Below are positions 8,417-16,820 of a stretch of 64,000 nucleotides of DNA, one piece after another (position 1 is the first letter of the stretch; each line of letters begins with the position of its first letter). Both the position numbers and the translations under genes were made by a program. This stretch comes from an uncultured Sphingomonas sp. (lineage in GTDB: Bacteria; Pseudomonadota; Alphaproteobacteria; Sphingomonadales; Sphingomonadaceae), in NCBI GenBank assembly GCA_913776255.1, contig CAJYLV010000008.1, positions 62,001-126,000 on the forward strand, given 5' to 3'. The notes under the pieces are model-generated. The model was not told where the DNA came from. It saw only the letters and a program-made list of their open reading frames with translations, and made no database searches.

Positions 8417-9847
8417 ATGACAGCCAACGACCTCGTCCGGGAACTCGACCGGCTCTACACCGCCTCCGTCGATCGACTGAAGGCGGCGATCACCGCCTAT
8501 ATCGCCGATGGCTCCGTGCCCGATCGCACCGCGCGCAACGACGGCTCGTTCGCCTATCCCGAGATCCGGCTGCGCTTCGCCGGCAGCGACGGGCGACCGA
8601 CGCCGATGCGGTCGTTCGGCCGGCTCGTCAGCCCGGGTGACTATCGGATCAGCGTCACCAAGCCGGCGGTGTTCGCCGACTATCTGGTCGAGCAGCTGAC
8701 GCTGTTGATCGAGGATTATGACGTCACGGTCGATGCGGTACCGGGGTCGCAGGAGATCCCCTACCCCTACGTCATCGACGCCAATCACGCGCTGAGCCTC
8801 GACGCGACATCGGCCGCCGAACTGGCGCGCTATTTCCCGACGACCGAGCTGGCGTTCATCGGCGACGAGATCGCCGACGGTTTGTGGGCCTCGATCGACG
8901 GCACGCGTCCGCTGGCGTTGTTCGACGGACTGCGCACCGACTTCAGCCTCGCGCGGCTGCGGCATTACACCGGCACGCCGCCCGAGCACGTCCAGCGCTA
9001 CGTGCTGTTCACCAACTATCACCGCTATGTCGACGAATTCGTCCGCTGGGGCGCGCAGCAGGTGAGCGACGGCGGGCGCTTCACCGCGCTTTCGGGGCCG
9101 GGCGGCGTGCTGTTCGAGGCGGGCGACGATCCGGCGATCCTCGACGACAGCGCGTGGCGGCGATTGCAGATGCCGGCCTATCATTTGATGGCGGACGATC
9201 GCACGGGCATCACATTGGTCAACATTGGCGTCGGCCCGTCGAACGCCAAGACGATCTGCGATCATCTCGCGGTGATGCGCCCCGAGGCATGGGTGATGAT
9301 CGGGCATTGCGGTGGTCTGCGGCCATCGCAGCGGATCGGCGACTATGTACTGGCGCACGCTTATCTGCGCGACGACCATGTGCTTGACGACATGCTGCCG
9401 CCCGAGATTCCGGTGCCGGCGATCGCCGAGGTGCAGCAGGCGCTGGCGCGCGCCGCCGAGACGGTGTCGGGACAATCGGGCGACGAGCTGAAGCGGCGAT
9501 TGCGCACCGGCACGATCGTCACCACCGACGATCGCAACTGGGAGCTGCGCTATGCCCGCTCGGCGCTGCGTTTCTCGCTCAGCCGGGCGGTGGCGATCGA
9601 CATGGAATCGGCGACGATCGCCGCGCAGGGCTATCGCTTCCGCGTGCCGTACGGGACGTTGCTGTGCGTGTCGGACAAGCCCTTGCATGGCGAATTGAAA
9701 TTACCTGGGCAGGCCAATCGCTTCTACGAGCGCGCGATCAGCGAGCATATGCGGATCGGGATCGAGACCTGCGAGGAACTGCGCCGCGAGGGCGCGAAGC
9801 TGCACAGCCGCAAGCTGCGCGCCTTCAACGAGCCGCCGTTCCGCTGA
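8417..9847 (+). CDS. amn: AMP nucleosidase
   Basis: A 476-residue enzyme that hydrolyses AMP to adenine and ribose 5-phosphate. The N-terminal domain has FGRLVSPGDYRISVTKP, and the C-terminal nucleoside-phosphorylase-like domain has MIGHCGGLRPSQRIGDY and VAIDMESATIAAQGYRF, where Met-Glu-Ser is part of the ribose site. The length matches E. coli Amn (484). It may adjust adenylate pools. The start ATG lies about 70 bases after the peroxiredoxin stop. Confidence 0.95.
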   Translation: MTANDLVRELDRLYTASVDRLKAAITAYIADGSVPDRTARNDGSFAYPEIRLRFAGSDGRPTPMRSFGRLVSPGDYRISVTKPAVFADYLVEQLTLLIEDYDVTVDAVPGSQEIPYPYVIDANHALSLDATSAAELARYFPTTELAFIGDEIADGLWASIDGTRPLALFDGLRTDFSLARLRHYTGTPPEHVQRYVLFTNYHRYVDEFVRWGAQQVSDGGRFTALSGPGGVLFEAGDDPAILDDSAWRRLQMPAYHLMADDRTGITLVNIGVGPSNAKTICDHLAVMRPEAWVMIGHCGGLRPSQRIGDYVLAHAYLRDDHVLDDMLPPEIPVPAIAEVQQALARAAETVSGQSGDELKRRLRTGTIVTTDDRNWELRYARSALRFSLSRAVAIDMESATIAAQGYRFRVPYGTLLCVSDKPLHGELKLPGQANRFYERAISEHMRIGIETCEELRREGAKLHSRKLRAFNEPPFR

Positions 9848-9912
9848 TCGACTCGGAAACACCGCGCCGTCCGTGCGTTGCGCTCCCGAAATCACCGATA
9901 CGGGAGCAAATC

Positions 9913-10395
9913 ATGGCCGACGAAACCAGCGATACGCCGACCCCGGCGGCGTCGAAGCCCGCCACCCCGCGCCGCCGCGCGCCGCGCAAGGCGGCCGCGC
10001 CCAAGGCCGCGTCGCCGCGCGCGACGAAAGCCAAGGCGACCAAGGCGGATACCGTCACCGCCCCCGCCAAGAAGCCGGCCGCCAAGCGCAGCCGCGCGAC
10101 GCCGGCGAAATCCCGCTCGACCGCAAGTCGCAAGGCTGCGTCGCGGAGCGAGGCGGCGATCGAGAAGGTCGGTGGCAAGTGGGGCGCCGCAGCGATCGCG
10201 GGCGGTGTCGCCGCGATCGGCGCGGCGGCGACGGCTGCGCTGCTGACGCTGCGCGGGTCGACGCCGAAGTCGCCGCGGCTTCCGGCACCCGACGCGCCGA
10301 AGAAAGCCAAGGCGCATCAGCCGGATGGCAAGGATTCGTCCAAGTCGTTCGAGGGTAGGATCGCCGACGAGAACACCATACCCGAGAAGGCGTGA
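9913..10395 (+). CDS. Small Lys/Ala/Pro-rich, histone-H1-like protein with one hydrophobic segment
   Basis: A 160-residue protein of skewed composition: residues 15-80 are rich in Lys, Arg, Ala and Pro with repeated (K)AAAPKA/AKA motifs, like H1-type bacterial DNA-binding tails. Residues about 90-112 (AAAIAGGVAAIGAAATAALL) form a small-residue hydrophobic segment that could span a membrane or be a flexible helix. The C-terminal 45 residues are charged. The start at 9913 follows GGGAG at a suitable distance. I do not recognise a named family. A membrane-tethered nucleic-acid-binding protein is possible but is inference. It follows amn by about 65 bases. Confidence 0.75.
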   Translation: MADETSDTPTPAASKPATPRRRAPRKAAAPKAASPRATKAKATKADTVTAPAKKPAAKRSRATPAKSRSTASRKAASRSEAAIEKVGGKWGAAAIAGGVAAIGAAATAALLTLRGSTPKSPRLPAPDAPKKAKAHQPDGKDSSKSFEGRIADENTIPEKA

Positions 10396-10406
10396 TCCCC
10401 TCAGTG

Positions 10407-10484
10407 GCCCCGGACTTGAGCCGGGGCCTCGCTTTCTTTAGCCGGGCGAAGAAGCGGGATCCCGGATCAAGTCCGGGATGACGG
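10407..10484. repeat. REPIN-like palindromic pair, family C
   Basis: Two inverted copies of a short palindrome, one GCCCCGGACTTGAGCCGGGG-like and one CCCGGATCAAGTCCGGGATG-like, flank a short spacer. The same family recurs at 24421, 49788 (single arm) and 59007. This copy sits between two convergent genes. Confidence 0.75.
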
Positions 10485-10491
10485 CTCCAGC

Positions 10492-11247
10492 TTATTCCTT
10501 GAGAAAGCTTGCGATAGCCTGTCCCAACTCGGGCTTGGTCACCGCGCTCATATGGTTGCCCGGCACTTCGACATAGCCCGCGTGCGGCAACGCGTCGGCG
10601 AGGGCGGGCGCAGAGCCGTTGTCGTCGTCGTCCTTTCCGCTAACCACCAGTACCGGCTGGACGATCGCGTCGAGTGCCTGCTCGGGCGTGCCGACGAACG
10701 TGTCGATGATCCCGAGCAGCGCCACCGGATCGCCGCCGGTGGTCTTCAGGAACGCCTCGGCCATCCATTCCGGGCTGCCACGCTCGTGTTTGCCGAGGTT
10801 CGTCAGGATGTTGCGGAAGTGGCCGGCGCGGCGGTCAGCGCGGGTAATGCCGTCGAGGCCCATGCCGGCGATCACCACGCGGCGCGGGGTCGCGCCGGTC
10901 GCGAGCATCCGCACCGTGGTGCGGGCCCCCAGCGAATATCCGCCCAGATCATAGTCGCTTAGCCCCAGATGCTCGACCAGGGCGTGACCGTCGCGCGCCA
11001 GCGCGTCGAGCGGGTATGACGCGCTGTCGTGCGGGCGCGCGCTGCTGCCATGCGCGCGCAGATCGGGCATGATGACCCGGAAACCGGCCGCAGCAATCGC
11101 CGCGGCATGGCCGTATTTCAACCAGTTGGTCTGCGCGTCGGAGAAGAAGCCGTGGATCAGCACCACCGGCCGCCCCTCGCCCAGTTCACGCCAGGCGATC
11201 CGCTGGCCGTCGAAACTGTCGAAGTACCGGGTCTCAGTCGGGGACAT
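10492..11247 (-). CDS. Alpha/beta hydrolase
   Basis: A 251-residue alpha/beta-hydrolase-fold enzyme. The oxyanion segment is VVLIHGFFSD, the nucleophile elbow GGYSLGARTT (Ser), the acid lies near VVSGKDDDDNGSAP, and the His is in VPGNHMSAV. The substrate is unknown. The start ATG at 11247 overlaps the end of the upstream GFA-family gene by 14 bases; a longer reading frame exists, but its extra 35 residues lie wholly inside that gene in another frame. No signal peptide is visible. Confidence 0.85.
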   Translation of the reverse strand: MSPTETRYFDSFDGQRIAWRELGEGRPVVLIHGFFSDAQTNWLKYGHAAAIAAAGFRVIMPDLRAHGSSARPHDSASYPLDALARDGHALVEHLGLSDYDLGGYSLGARTTVRMLATGATPRRVVIAGMGLDGITRADRRAGHFRNILTNLGKHERGSPEWMAEAFLKTTGGDPVALLGIIDTFVGTPEQALDAIVQPVLVVSGKDDDDNGSAPALADALPHAGYVEVPGNHMSAVTKPELGQAIASFLKE

Positions 11248-11680
11248 GGCCACGCGTTTCCATCCATTGGCTGACGATGTTCGGGAGGTCCTGTGTTCGC
11301 TTTTCGGGCAAATCAGCGGTGTTCCGCCACGCTTGGTGGCGGCTTTCGACACCGAAATGGCCGATCGGGCGCAATCGGTGCGCCTCGTCGAAGCTGCCGA
11401 CCGTCAGGTCCATGTTGTCGGACGCATTGCCTTCATATGTCAGCGGCGTTCCGCACGCGGCACAGAAGCCGCGGTGCGCGATCTCGGACGAAGCATGCCG
11501 ATCGGGTTCGCGGTTCGTCCAGGTCACGGCGGCGCGCGGGACCTGTTTGAGCGCCGCGAAGACGCCGCCGGTGGCACGCTGGCACATCCGGCAGTGGCAA
11601 AGGTACGCATCGTCGTCGGTCACCGCGACGCTGTAGCGCACGCTGCCGCACTGGCAGCCACCGGTCATGATGCGGCTCAT
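11234..11680 (-). CDS. GFA family (Mss4-like zinc fold) protein
   Basis: A 148-residue member of the glutathione-dependent formaldehyde-activating-like family. The zinc ligands are visible as GGCQCGS, CHCRMCQR and CAACGTP. Family members are mostly uncharacterised; true formaldehyde-activating function is shown for only a few. It overlaps the downstream alpha/beta hydrolase gene, so the two are probably co-transcribed. The start may be the ATG at 11680 or at 11668. Confidence 0.88.
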   Translation of the reverse strand: MSRIMTGGCQCGSVRYSVAVTDDDAYLCHCRMCQRATGGVFAALKQVPRAAVTWTNREPDRHASSEIAHRGFCAACGTPLTYEGNASDNMDLTVGSFDEAHRLRPIGHFGVESRHQAWRNTADLPEKRTQDLPNIVSQWMETRGHVPD

Positions 11681-11762
11681 CCCTGCCGCTCTAGGCATCG
11701 ACCGGCGCCACGTCCACCGATGCTGCATTGCAGCACATCGGTGGCGCGGATAGGGAGCGTGG

Positions 11763-12371
11763 GTGAACTCCGACGAACCTTTGCCCCATTCCGCGATCGA
11801 GGACGCCTATGCGCTGACGCTCGGTTGCATCCTCGTCGTGCTCGGGCTGGCGCTGCTCCACGCGGCGGGGCTGGTGACCGGCGGGACCGCCGGGATCGCG
11901 CTGCTGATCTCCTATGCGGTGCCGCTGCCGACCGGCGTGCTGTTCACGCTCATCAACCTGCCCTTCATGTGGCTGGCGTGGAAGGCGATGGGGCGGCGCT
12001 TCACGCTGCGCACGGTGCTGGTCGGCGTCGGGGTGGCGGCGCTGGGGACGTGGACGCGGATCGGGCTGACGATCGCGCATATCGATCCGGCGTTCGCGGC
12101 GCTGGCGGGCGGATCGGTGATCGGGTTCGGCGCGCTGGCGCTGGCGCGGCACCATGCCGGGATCGGCGGCACCGGGGTGGTGACGCTGTGGCTGCAGAAG
12201 ACGCGCGGGTGGAACGCGGGACGGACGCAGATGGCGATCGACGCGCTGATCCTGCTGACCGCGCTGGCGTTCCTGCCGCCCGAGCGCGTCGGGTGGTCGG
12301 CGGTGTCGTCGGCGGCGATCAGCGGAATATTGATCGCGTGGCATCGGCCGGGGCGGTATCGGGGGTATTGA
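11763..12371 (+). CDS. YitT family membrane protein
   Basis: A 202-residue integral membrane protein with five or six hydrophobic helices. It carries the family-type segments LLHAAGLVTGGTAGIALLIS and GGTGVVTLWLQKTRGWNAG. YitT/DUF161 proteins are predicted transporters of unknown substrate. It is divergent from the GFA gene, with about 80 bases between them. The N-terminal stretch before the first helix is acidic. Confidence 0.85.
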   Translation: MNSDEPLPHSAIEDAYALTLGCILVVLGLALLHAAGLVTGGTAGIALLISYAVPLPTGVLFTLINLPFMWLAWKAMGRRFTLRTVLVGVGVAALGTWTRIGLTIAHIDPAFAALAGGSVIGFGALALARHHAGIGGTGVVTLWLQKTRGWNAGRTQMAIDALILLTALAFLPPERVGWSAVSSAAISGILIAWHRPGRYRGY

Positions 12372-12445
12372 GCGGGTCGAACTTCCGTCATCCTCGCAGA
12401 GGCTCGACCTCTGCGAGAGTGCGGAACCATACCCTCGCTTAGCGG

Positions 12446-12533
12446 TGCCCCGGCGGAGGCCGGGGCCCAGTCGGGCAGGTGTTTCGGTTGGTTACGACCC
12501 GCCCCCAACTGGGCCCCGGCCTTCGCCGGGGTT
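12446..12533. repeat. REPIN-like palindromic pair, family D
   Basis: Two inverted arms, GCCCCGGCGGAGGCCGGGGC and GGCCCCGGCCTTCGCCGGGG, are joined by a spacer of about 45 bases. The same family recurs at 61051 after rpsO. It lies between convergent YitT and asd genes; the remaining bases of this 227-base gap show no gene. Confidence 0.8.
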
Positions 12534-12598
12534 CAGGAAGGGGGCTTTTGCGGAGGTTACGCCTTCGCCGAACTGACGGTCTAGCGGAAAGGCCGCGC

Positions 12599-13669
12599 CT
12601 ACTCCGCGGTCAGCACCGCCTGGAAATCGTCCGCGCCGGTCTCGTCGGCCTTCTTGAGGTGCCGGCGGCCGAGCAGTTCGGCGATCTGCACCGCATTGAG
12701 CGCCGCGCCCTTACGGAGATTGTCGCTGACGCACCACAACGCCAGACCGTTCTCGACGGTCGGGTCCTCGCGGACGCGGCTGACATAAGTGGCATCGTCG
12801 CCGGCGCTTTCGATGGGGGTGACGTAGCCGCCGTCCTCGCGCTTGTCGACGAGCATCACGCCCGGCGCCTCGCGGAGAATGTTCTGCGCGTCCTCGGCCG
12901 ACAGTTCGTTCTCGAATTCGATGTTGATCGCTTCGGAATGGCCGACGAACACCGGCACGCGCACGCAGGTGGCGGTGACCTTGATCTTGGGATCGAGGAT
13001 CTTCTTGGTCTCGACAACCATCTTCCACTCTTCCTTGGTCGAGCCGTCGTCGAGGAAGCTGTCAATGTGCGGGATGACGTTGAACGCAATCTGCTTGGTG
13101 AACTTCTTCGGCTCGGCCGGATCGCCGACGAAGATGTTGCGGCTCTGCTCGAACAGCTCGTCCATGCCGATCTTGCCCGCGCCCGACACCGACTGATAGG
13201 TCGCGACGACGACGCGCTTGATCTTGGCCGCATCATGCAGCGGCTTGAGCGCGACGACCATCTGCGCGGTCGAGCAATTCGGGTTGGCGATGATGTTCTT
13301 GGCCTTGTAGCCGTCGATCGAGGCGGCATTCACCTCCGGCACGATCAGCGGCACGTCGGGGTCCATCCGGTAGAGCGACGAATTGTCGATCACCGTGCAG
13401 CCCGCCGCGGCGAACTTCGGCGCATAGACCGCGGTCGCCTCGCTGCCGATCGCGAACAGCGCCATGTCCCAGCCGGCCGGATCGAAATGCTCGATGTTCT
13501 GCACCTTGAGCATCCGGCCGGTGTCGCCATATTCGATCTGGTCGCCGACCGAGCGCGACGAGGCGAGCACCGCAATCTCGTCCGCCGGAAACTGGCGCTC
13601 GGCCAGGATGTTGACCATCTCGCGCCCGACATTGCCCGTGGCCCCCGCCACTACCACCCGATAACCCAT
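12599..13669 (-). CDS. asd: Aspartate-semialdehyde dehydrogenase
   Basis: A 356-residue enzyme that reduces aspartyl phosphate to aspartate semialdehyde, the branch point to lysine/diaminopimelate, methionine, threonine and isoleucine. The N-terminal NADP fold starts GYRVVVAGATGNVGREMVNI, and the catalytic Cys is in NPNCSTAQMV. The substrate-binding segment YQSVSGAGKIGMDEL is intact. Length is slightly above the usual 340. It is monocistronic by spacing. Confidence 0.96.
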   Translation of the reverse strand: MGYRVVVAGATGNVGREMVNILAERQFPADEIAVLASSRSVGDQIEYGDTGRMLKVQNIEHFDPAGWDMALFAIGSEATAVYAPKFAAAGCTVIDNSSLYRMDPDVPLIVPEVNAASIDGYKAKNIIANPNCSTAQMVVALKPLHDAAKIKRVVVATYQSVSGAGKIGMDELFEQSRNIFVGDPAEPKKFTKQIAFNVIPHIDSFLDDGSTKEEWKMVVETKKILDPKIKVTATCVRVPVFVGHSEAINIEFENELSAEDAQNILREAPGVMLVDKREDGGYVTPIESAGDDATYVSRVREDPTVENGLALWCVSDNLRKGAALNAVQIAELLGRRHLKKADETGADDFQAVLTAE

Positions 13670-13729
13670 CGAAACCTCCGTTGATGGCGTGGCCCTATCG
13701 ACGTTGCGCGTGATCGTCCATCCGCTTTC

Positions 13730-14443
13730 CTAATCGTGCGTGCTTACCTGCCAGGTGGCATGCTCGATGGCATGGACACGCGACAGGTGCTCTACCAGCG
13801 CATCCAGTTCACGATCCGGCACGTTCGTGCCGACCAGGGTGGCGACCAACGCGACCTGCTCCTCGCCGCGGTCCTGCGTCGCGAGATCGGCGACCGGCAA
13901 GTGTGCATTTTCGAGATGCTCGACCAGCAGATCACCGAGCGGCCCCGCCTCCTCGACCGGCACCGTGATCGTGACGCTATAGGTCGCCTCCACCGCGCCG
14001 GCCAACGGGATGCGGTTGATCGCATCGACCAGCGGGCGAAGCGCGGTGTTGGCGAACAGCACCACACCGGTCAGCAACACCGCCTCCGCCACCATGTCCG
14101 ATCCGGCGATCGCACCGACGCCGGCCGAACACCATAAGGTCGCGGCGGTGTTGAGGCCGCGAACGTTCATCCCCTCCTTCATGATGACGCCGGCCCCGAG
14201 GAAGCCGATCCCCGAGACGACATAGGAGATGACCCGGATCGACTCGACGTCGCCGCCCAGTCGCTGGCCGAGGTCGACGAACGCCGCCGCGCCGATCGCC
14301 ACCAGCGCATTGGTGCGCAGGCCGGCGGTCCGTTGCCGGTACTGCCGTTCCGCCCCGATCGCGGTGCCGAGGACGAAAGCGGTCAGGTAACTGACCGCGG
14401 TGTCGAGGAACGGCCAGAGATGAAACAGGGTCAGGAAGCGCAT
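13730..14443 (-). CDS. MgtC/SapB family membrane protein
   Basis: A 237-residue protein. Four or five hydrophobic helices occupy the first 140 residues and carry the family signature GAERQYRQRTAGLRTNALVA and GFLGAGVIMKEG with NVRGLNTAATLW. A cytoplasmic ACT-like tail follows. MgtC proteins help cells cope with low magnesium and, in pathogens, dampen the F-type ATPase; in free-living bacteria the role is unclear. A 60-base gap separates it from asd. Confidence 0.9.
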   Translation of the reverse strand: MRFLTLFHLWPFLDTAVSYLTAFVLGTAIGAERQYRQRTAGLRTNALVAIGAAAFVDLGQRLGGDVESIRVISYVVSGIGFLGAGVIMKEGMNVRGLNTAATLWCSAGVGAIAGSDMVAEAVLLTGVVLFANTALRPLVDAINRIPLAGAVEATYSVTITVPVEEAGPLGDLLVEHLENAHLPVADLATQDRGEEQVALVATLVGTNVPDRELDALVEHLSRVHAIEHATWQVSTHD

Positions 14444-14499
14444 GGCCGGGCGTTAGCGAACGATCGCGAAACCGAAGTGACACCGTTGCGGCGACAAGG

Positions 14500-16731
14500 T
14501 CATTCCGGCTTGTCGCGTACGTGCTGGTCGAGGAAGCGCTCGATCGTCGTCCAGACGTGGATGTCGCGCGACGCCGAGTGCGTCTTACCGGGGTAGAGCA
14601 TCATCTCGAACGGCATGTCCGCCGCCTGCAATTCCGCCGCCACCTTGGTGGAATTGTCGAGGAAGACGTTGTCGTCGGCCATGCCGTGCATCAGCAGCAG
14701 CGGCGTGGTGATCTTCTTCGGGTCGATCACCGCGCGCGATGCGTCATAGGCGACGCCGTCGACGCGGGGATCGCCCATATAGCGCTCGGTGTAATGCGTG
14801 TCGTAGAGATGCCAGTCGGTGACCGGCGCGCCCGAGATCGCGGCGGCATACAGGCCCTGATCGGCCTCGATCATCTTCAGCGACATATAGCCGCCGTACG
14901 ACCAGCCGAAGGTCGCGATCCGACTCGGATCGACGAAGTCGAGCGTCTTCAGATATTCGGCGCCCTTGCGCTGGTCGTCGACCTCGACGGTGCCCATCGC
15001 GTGCCAGATCGCGCTTTCGAACGCGACGCCACGGTTCGCCGAGCCGCGGTTGTCGACCTCGAAATAGATCCAGCCCTTGTCGACCAGATGCTGGATCAGC
15101 GGGTTCTTCCAGCTGCGCGTCACATATTGCGGGCCGGGGCCGCCATAATGCTGGAAGAACACCGGATAGCGCTTGCCCGGCTCCAGCCGCGGGGTGACCA
15201 TCTGCCAGTGGAGATCGGTGGTTCCGTCGGCGGCCTTGATCGTGCCGAACCGCACCGGCTCGTGGCTGGCGACGTAGGGCGCATAGGGATGCGTGCCCTC
15301 GACGCGGTTCTCGTTGATCCAGGCCAGCCGCTTGCCGGTGGCGTCGGCGAGATAGGTCTGCGGCGGCTGTTCGGGGTTGGAGCGAGTGACGAGGAAACGT
15401 TGCGCATTGCCGTCGACGGTGACGCTGTTGTTCCAGCCGCGCTCGGTCAGCCGCGTGATGCCGCCGCGCTTGAGGTCGAGCGCGTAGAGATGCTGTTCGA
15501 GGACGTCGTCCTTGTTCGCGGTGAAATAGACGCGGCCCTTCGCCTCGTCGACCGCGACCAGCCCGGTGACGACCCAGTCGCCTTTGGTAAGCTGCGTCCA
15601 GCGGCCGGCCTTCAACCGCCACAGATGCCCGTAGCCGTCGCGCTCCGAATGCCACAACAGGCTGCCGTCCTCCATCGCGCGATAGCTGTCGGTCAGGTTG
15701 ATCCAACTCTTCGCGCGCGCGGTTTCGGTGAACAGCACGGTCGCCTTGCCGGTCGCGGGATCGACGCGAAGCATGTCGAGCTTCGTCTGTGCGCGGTTCT
15801 CGCGCTGGACGAGCAAGGCCGAGCCGTCCGGCAGCCAGTCGACGCGTGCGAGATAGATGTCGGGATCGCTGCCGAGATCGACCTTCACCTTGCCTGAGCC
15901 ATCCGCGCGCAGCACGTACAGGTCGACCAGCACATTGGGCGTGCCGGCGGCGGGATAGCGCTGTTCGTAGATGCTGGTGCCGGTCGCGCCGATCGCGGCG
16001 CGGGTGAAGACCTTGACCGGCGTCTCGTCAAAGCGCTCGACCGCGACATAGCGATCGTCGGGGCTCCACCAATAGCCGTCGGTGCGGTGCATTTCCTCCT
16101 GCGCGACGAACTCCGCCTCGCCGAAATGGACGAGGCCCCTGCCCTCGCTGGTCAGCGCGCGCGCCGCCCCGCCGCCGAGCGGCTGGACCCAGACGTTCTG
16201 GTCGCGGACATAGCTGACGAAGCCGCCGCGCGGCGAGACGGTGGCGTTGAGCACGCCGCCGGGCACGTCGGTGATGCGGCGGACCTGTCCGTCGATCCCG
16301 GCGAGATAGAGATTGCCCTCGACCGGCACGAGCAGGTTGCGCCCGTCGGCCGCCCAGTCATAGGCGACGATGCCCTTCAGCGCGCCGATCCGGGCCCGCT
16401 CGCGCTGCATCTTCTCGGCCTCCGAGAGTTCGGCGCCCGTGCCGATCTTCAGGCTGTCGACCAGCATCCGCTCCGCGCCGGTGGTGGTGTCGCGCGCCCA
16501 GAGGTCGAGCCGGTCCTTGTCGTCGGCGCGCGCGCGCAGGAAGGTCAGCAACGTGCCGTCGGGCGACAGCTTGAGCGCACGCGGCTGCGCGCCGGCGAGA
16601 TCGGGGGTGGCGAACACCCGCTCCAGTGTCAGCGGCGCGGCGGCCGACGCCTGAGCCTTTACCACCTGCGCCTCAGCCACGGCCGAGACCGCCGTCGTCG
16701 CCAGCGCGGCAACGATAAACCACTTGTGCAT
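14500..16731 (-). CDS. Secreted S9 family peptidase (dipeptidyl peptidase IV-like)
   Basis: A 743-residue exported serine peptidase. Signal peptide: MHKWFIVAALATTAVSAVAEA. A beta-propeller (DPP4 N-terminal type, about residues 90-480) is followed by the catalytic hydrolase domain. The nucleophile is in GWSYGGYMSLK, the Asp in MHGMADDNVF and the His in GKTHSASRD. The propeller's EMHRTDGYWW matches the double-Glu-type substrate region of DPP IV enzymes. It probably removes X-Pro dipeptides from periplasmic peptides. It is followed downstream by mgtC on the same strand. Confidence 0.93.
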   Translation of the reverse strand: MHKWFIVAALATTAVSAVAEAQVVKAQASAAAPLTLERVFATPDLAGAQPRALKLSPDGTLLTFLRARADDKDRLDLWARDTTTGAERMLVDSLKIGTGAELSEAEKMQRERARIGALKGIVAYDWAADGRNLLVPVEGNLYLAGIDGQVRRITDVPGGVLNATVSPRGGFVSYVRDQNVWVQPLGGGAARALTSEGRGLVHFGEAEFVAQEEMHRTDGYWWSPDDRYVAVERFDETPVKVFTRAAIGATGTSIYEQRYPAAGTPNVLVDLYVLRADGSGKVKVDLGSDPDIYLARVDWLPDGSALLVQRENRAQTKLDMLRVDPATGKATVLFTETARAKSWINLTDSYRAMEDGSLLWHSERDGYGHLWRLKAGRWTQLTKGDWVVTGLVAVDEAKGRVYFTANKDDVLEQHLYALDLKRGGITRLTERGWNNSVTVDGNAQRFLVTRSNPEQPPQTYLADATGKRLAWINENRVEGTHPYAPYVASHEPVRFGTIKAADGTTDLHWQMVTPRLEPGKRYPVFFQHYGGPGPQYVTRSWKNPLIQHLVDKGWIYFEVDNRGSANRGVAFESAIWHAMGTVEVDDQRKGAEYLKTLDFVDPSRIATFGWSYGGYMSLKMIEADQGLYAAAISGAPVTDWHLYDTHYTERYMGDPRVDGVAYDASRAVIDPKKITTPLLLMHGMADDNVFLDNSTKVAAELQAADMPFEMMLYPGKTHSASRDIHVWTTIERFLDQHVRDKPE

Positions 16732-16820
16732 CCAGAGCCTCCGTCACGCGATCGCTGGTGGCAAAGATCACCGTGTGATGACAGCGGAATCTTGGCGGTG
16801 AATGTCGGACAAGTGACGGG

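Noticed and set aside
10407..12533. Possible CRISPR array from repeated palindromes
   Set aside because: Repeats are inverted pairs at single sites far apart, without regular direct repeats and spacers; no cas gene is present.
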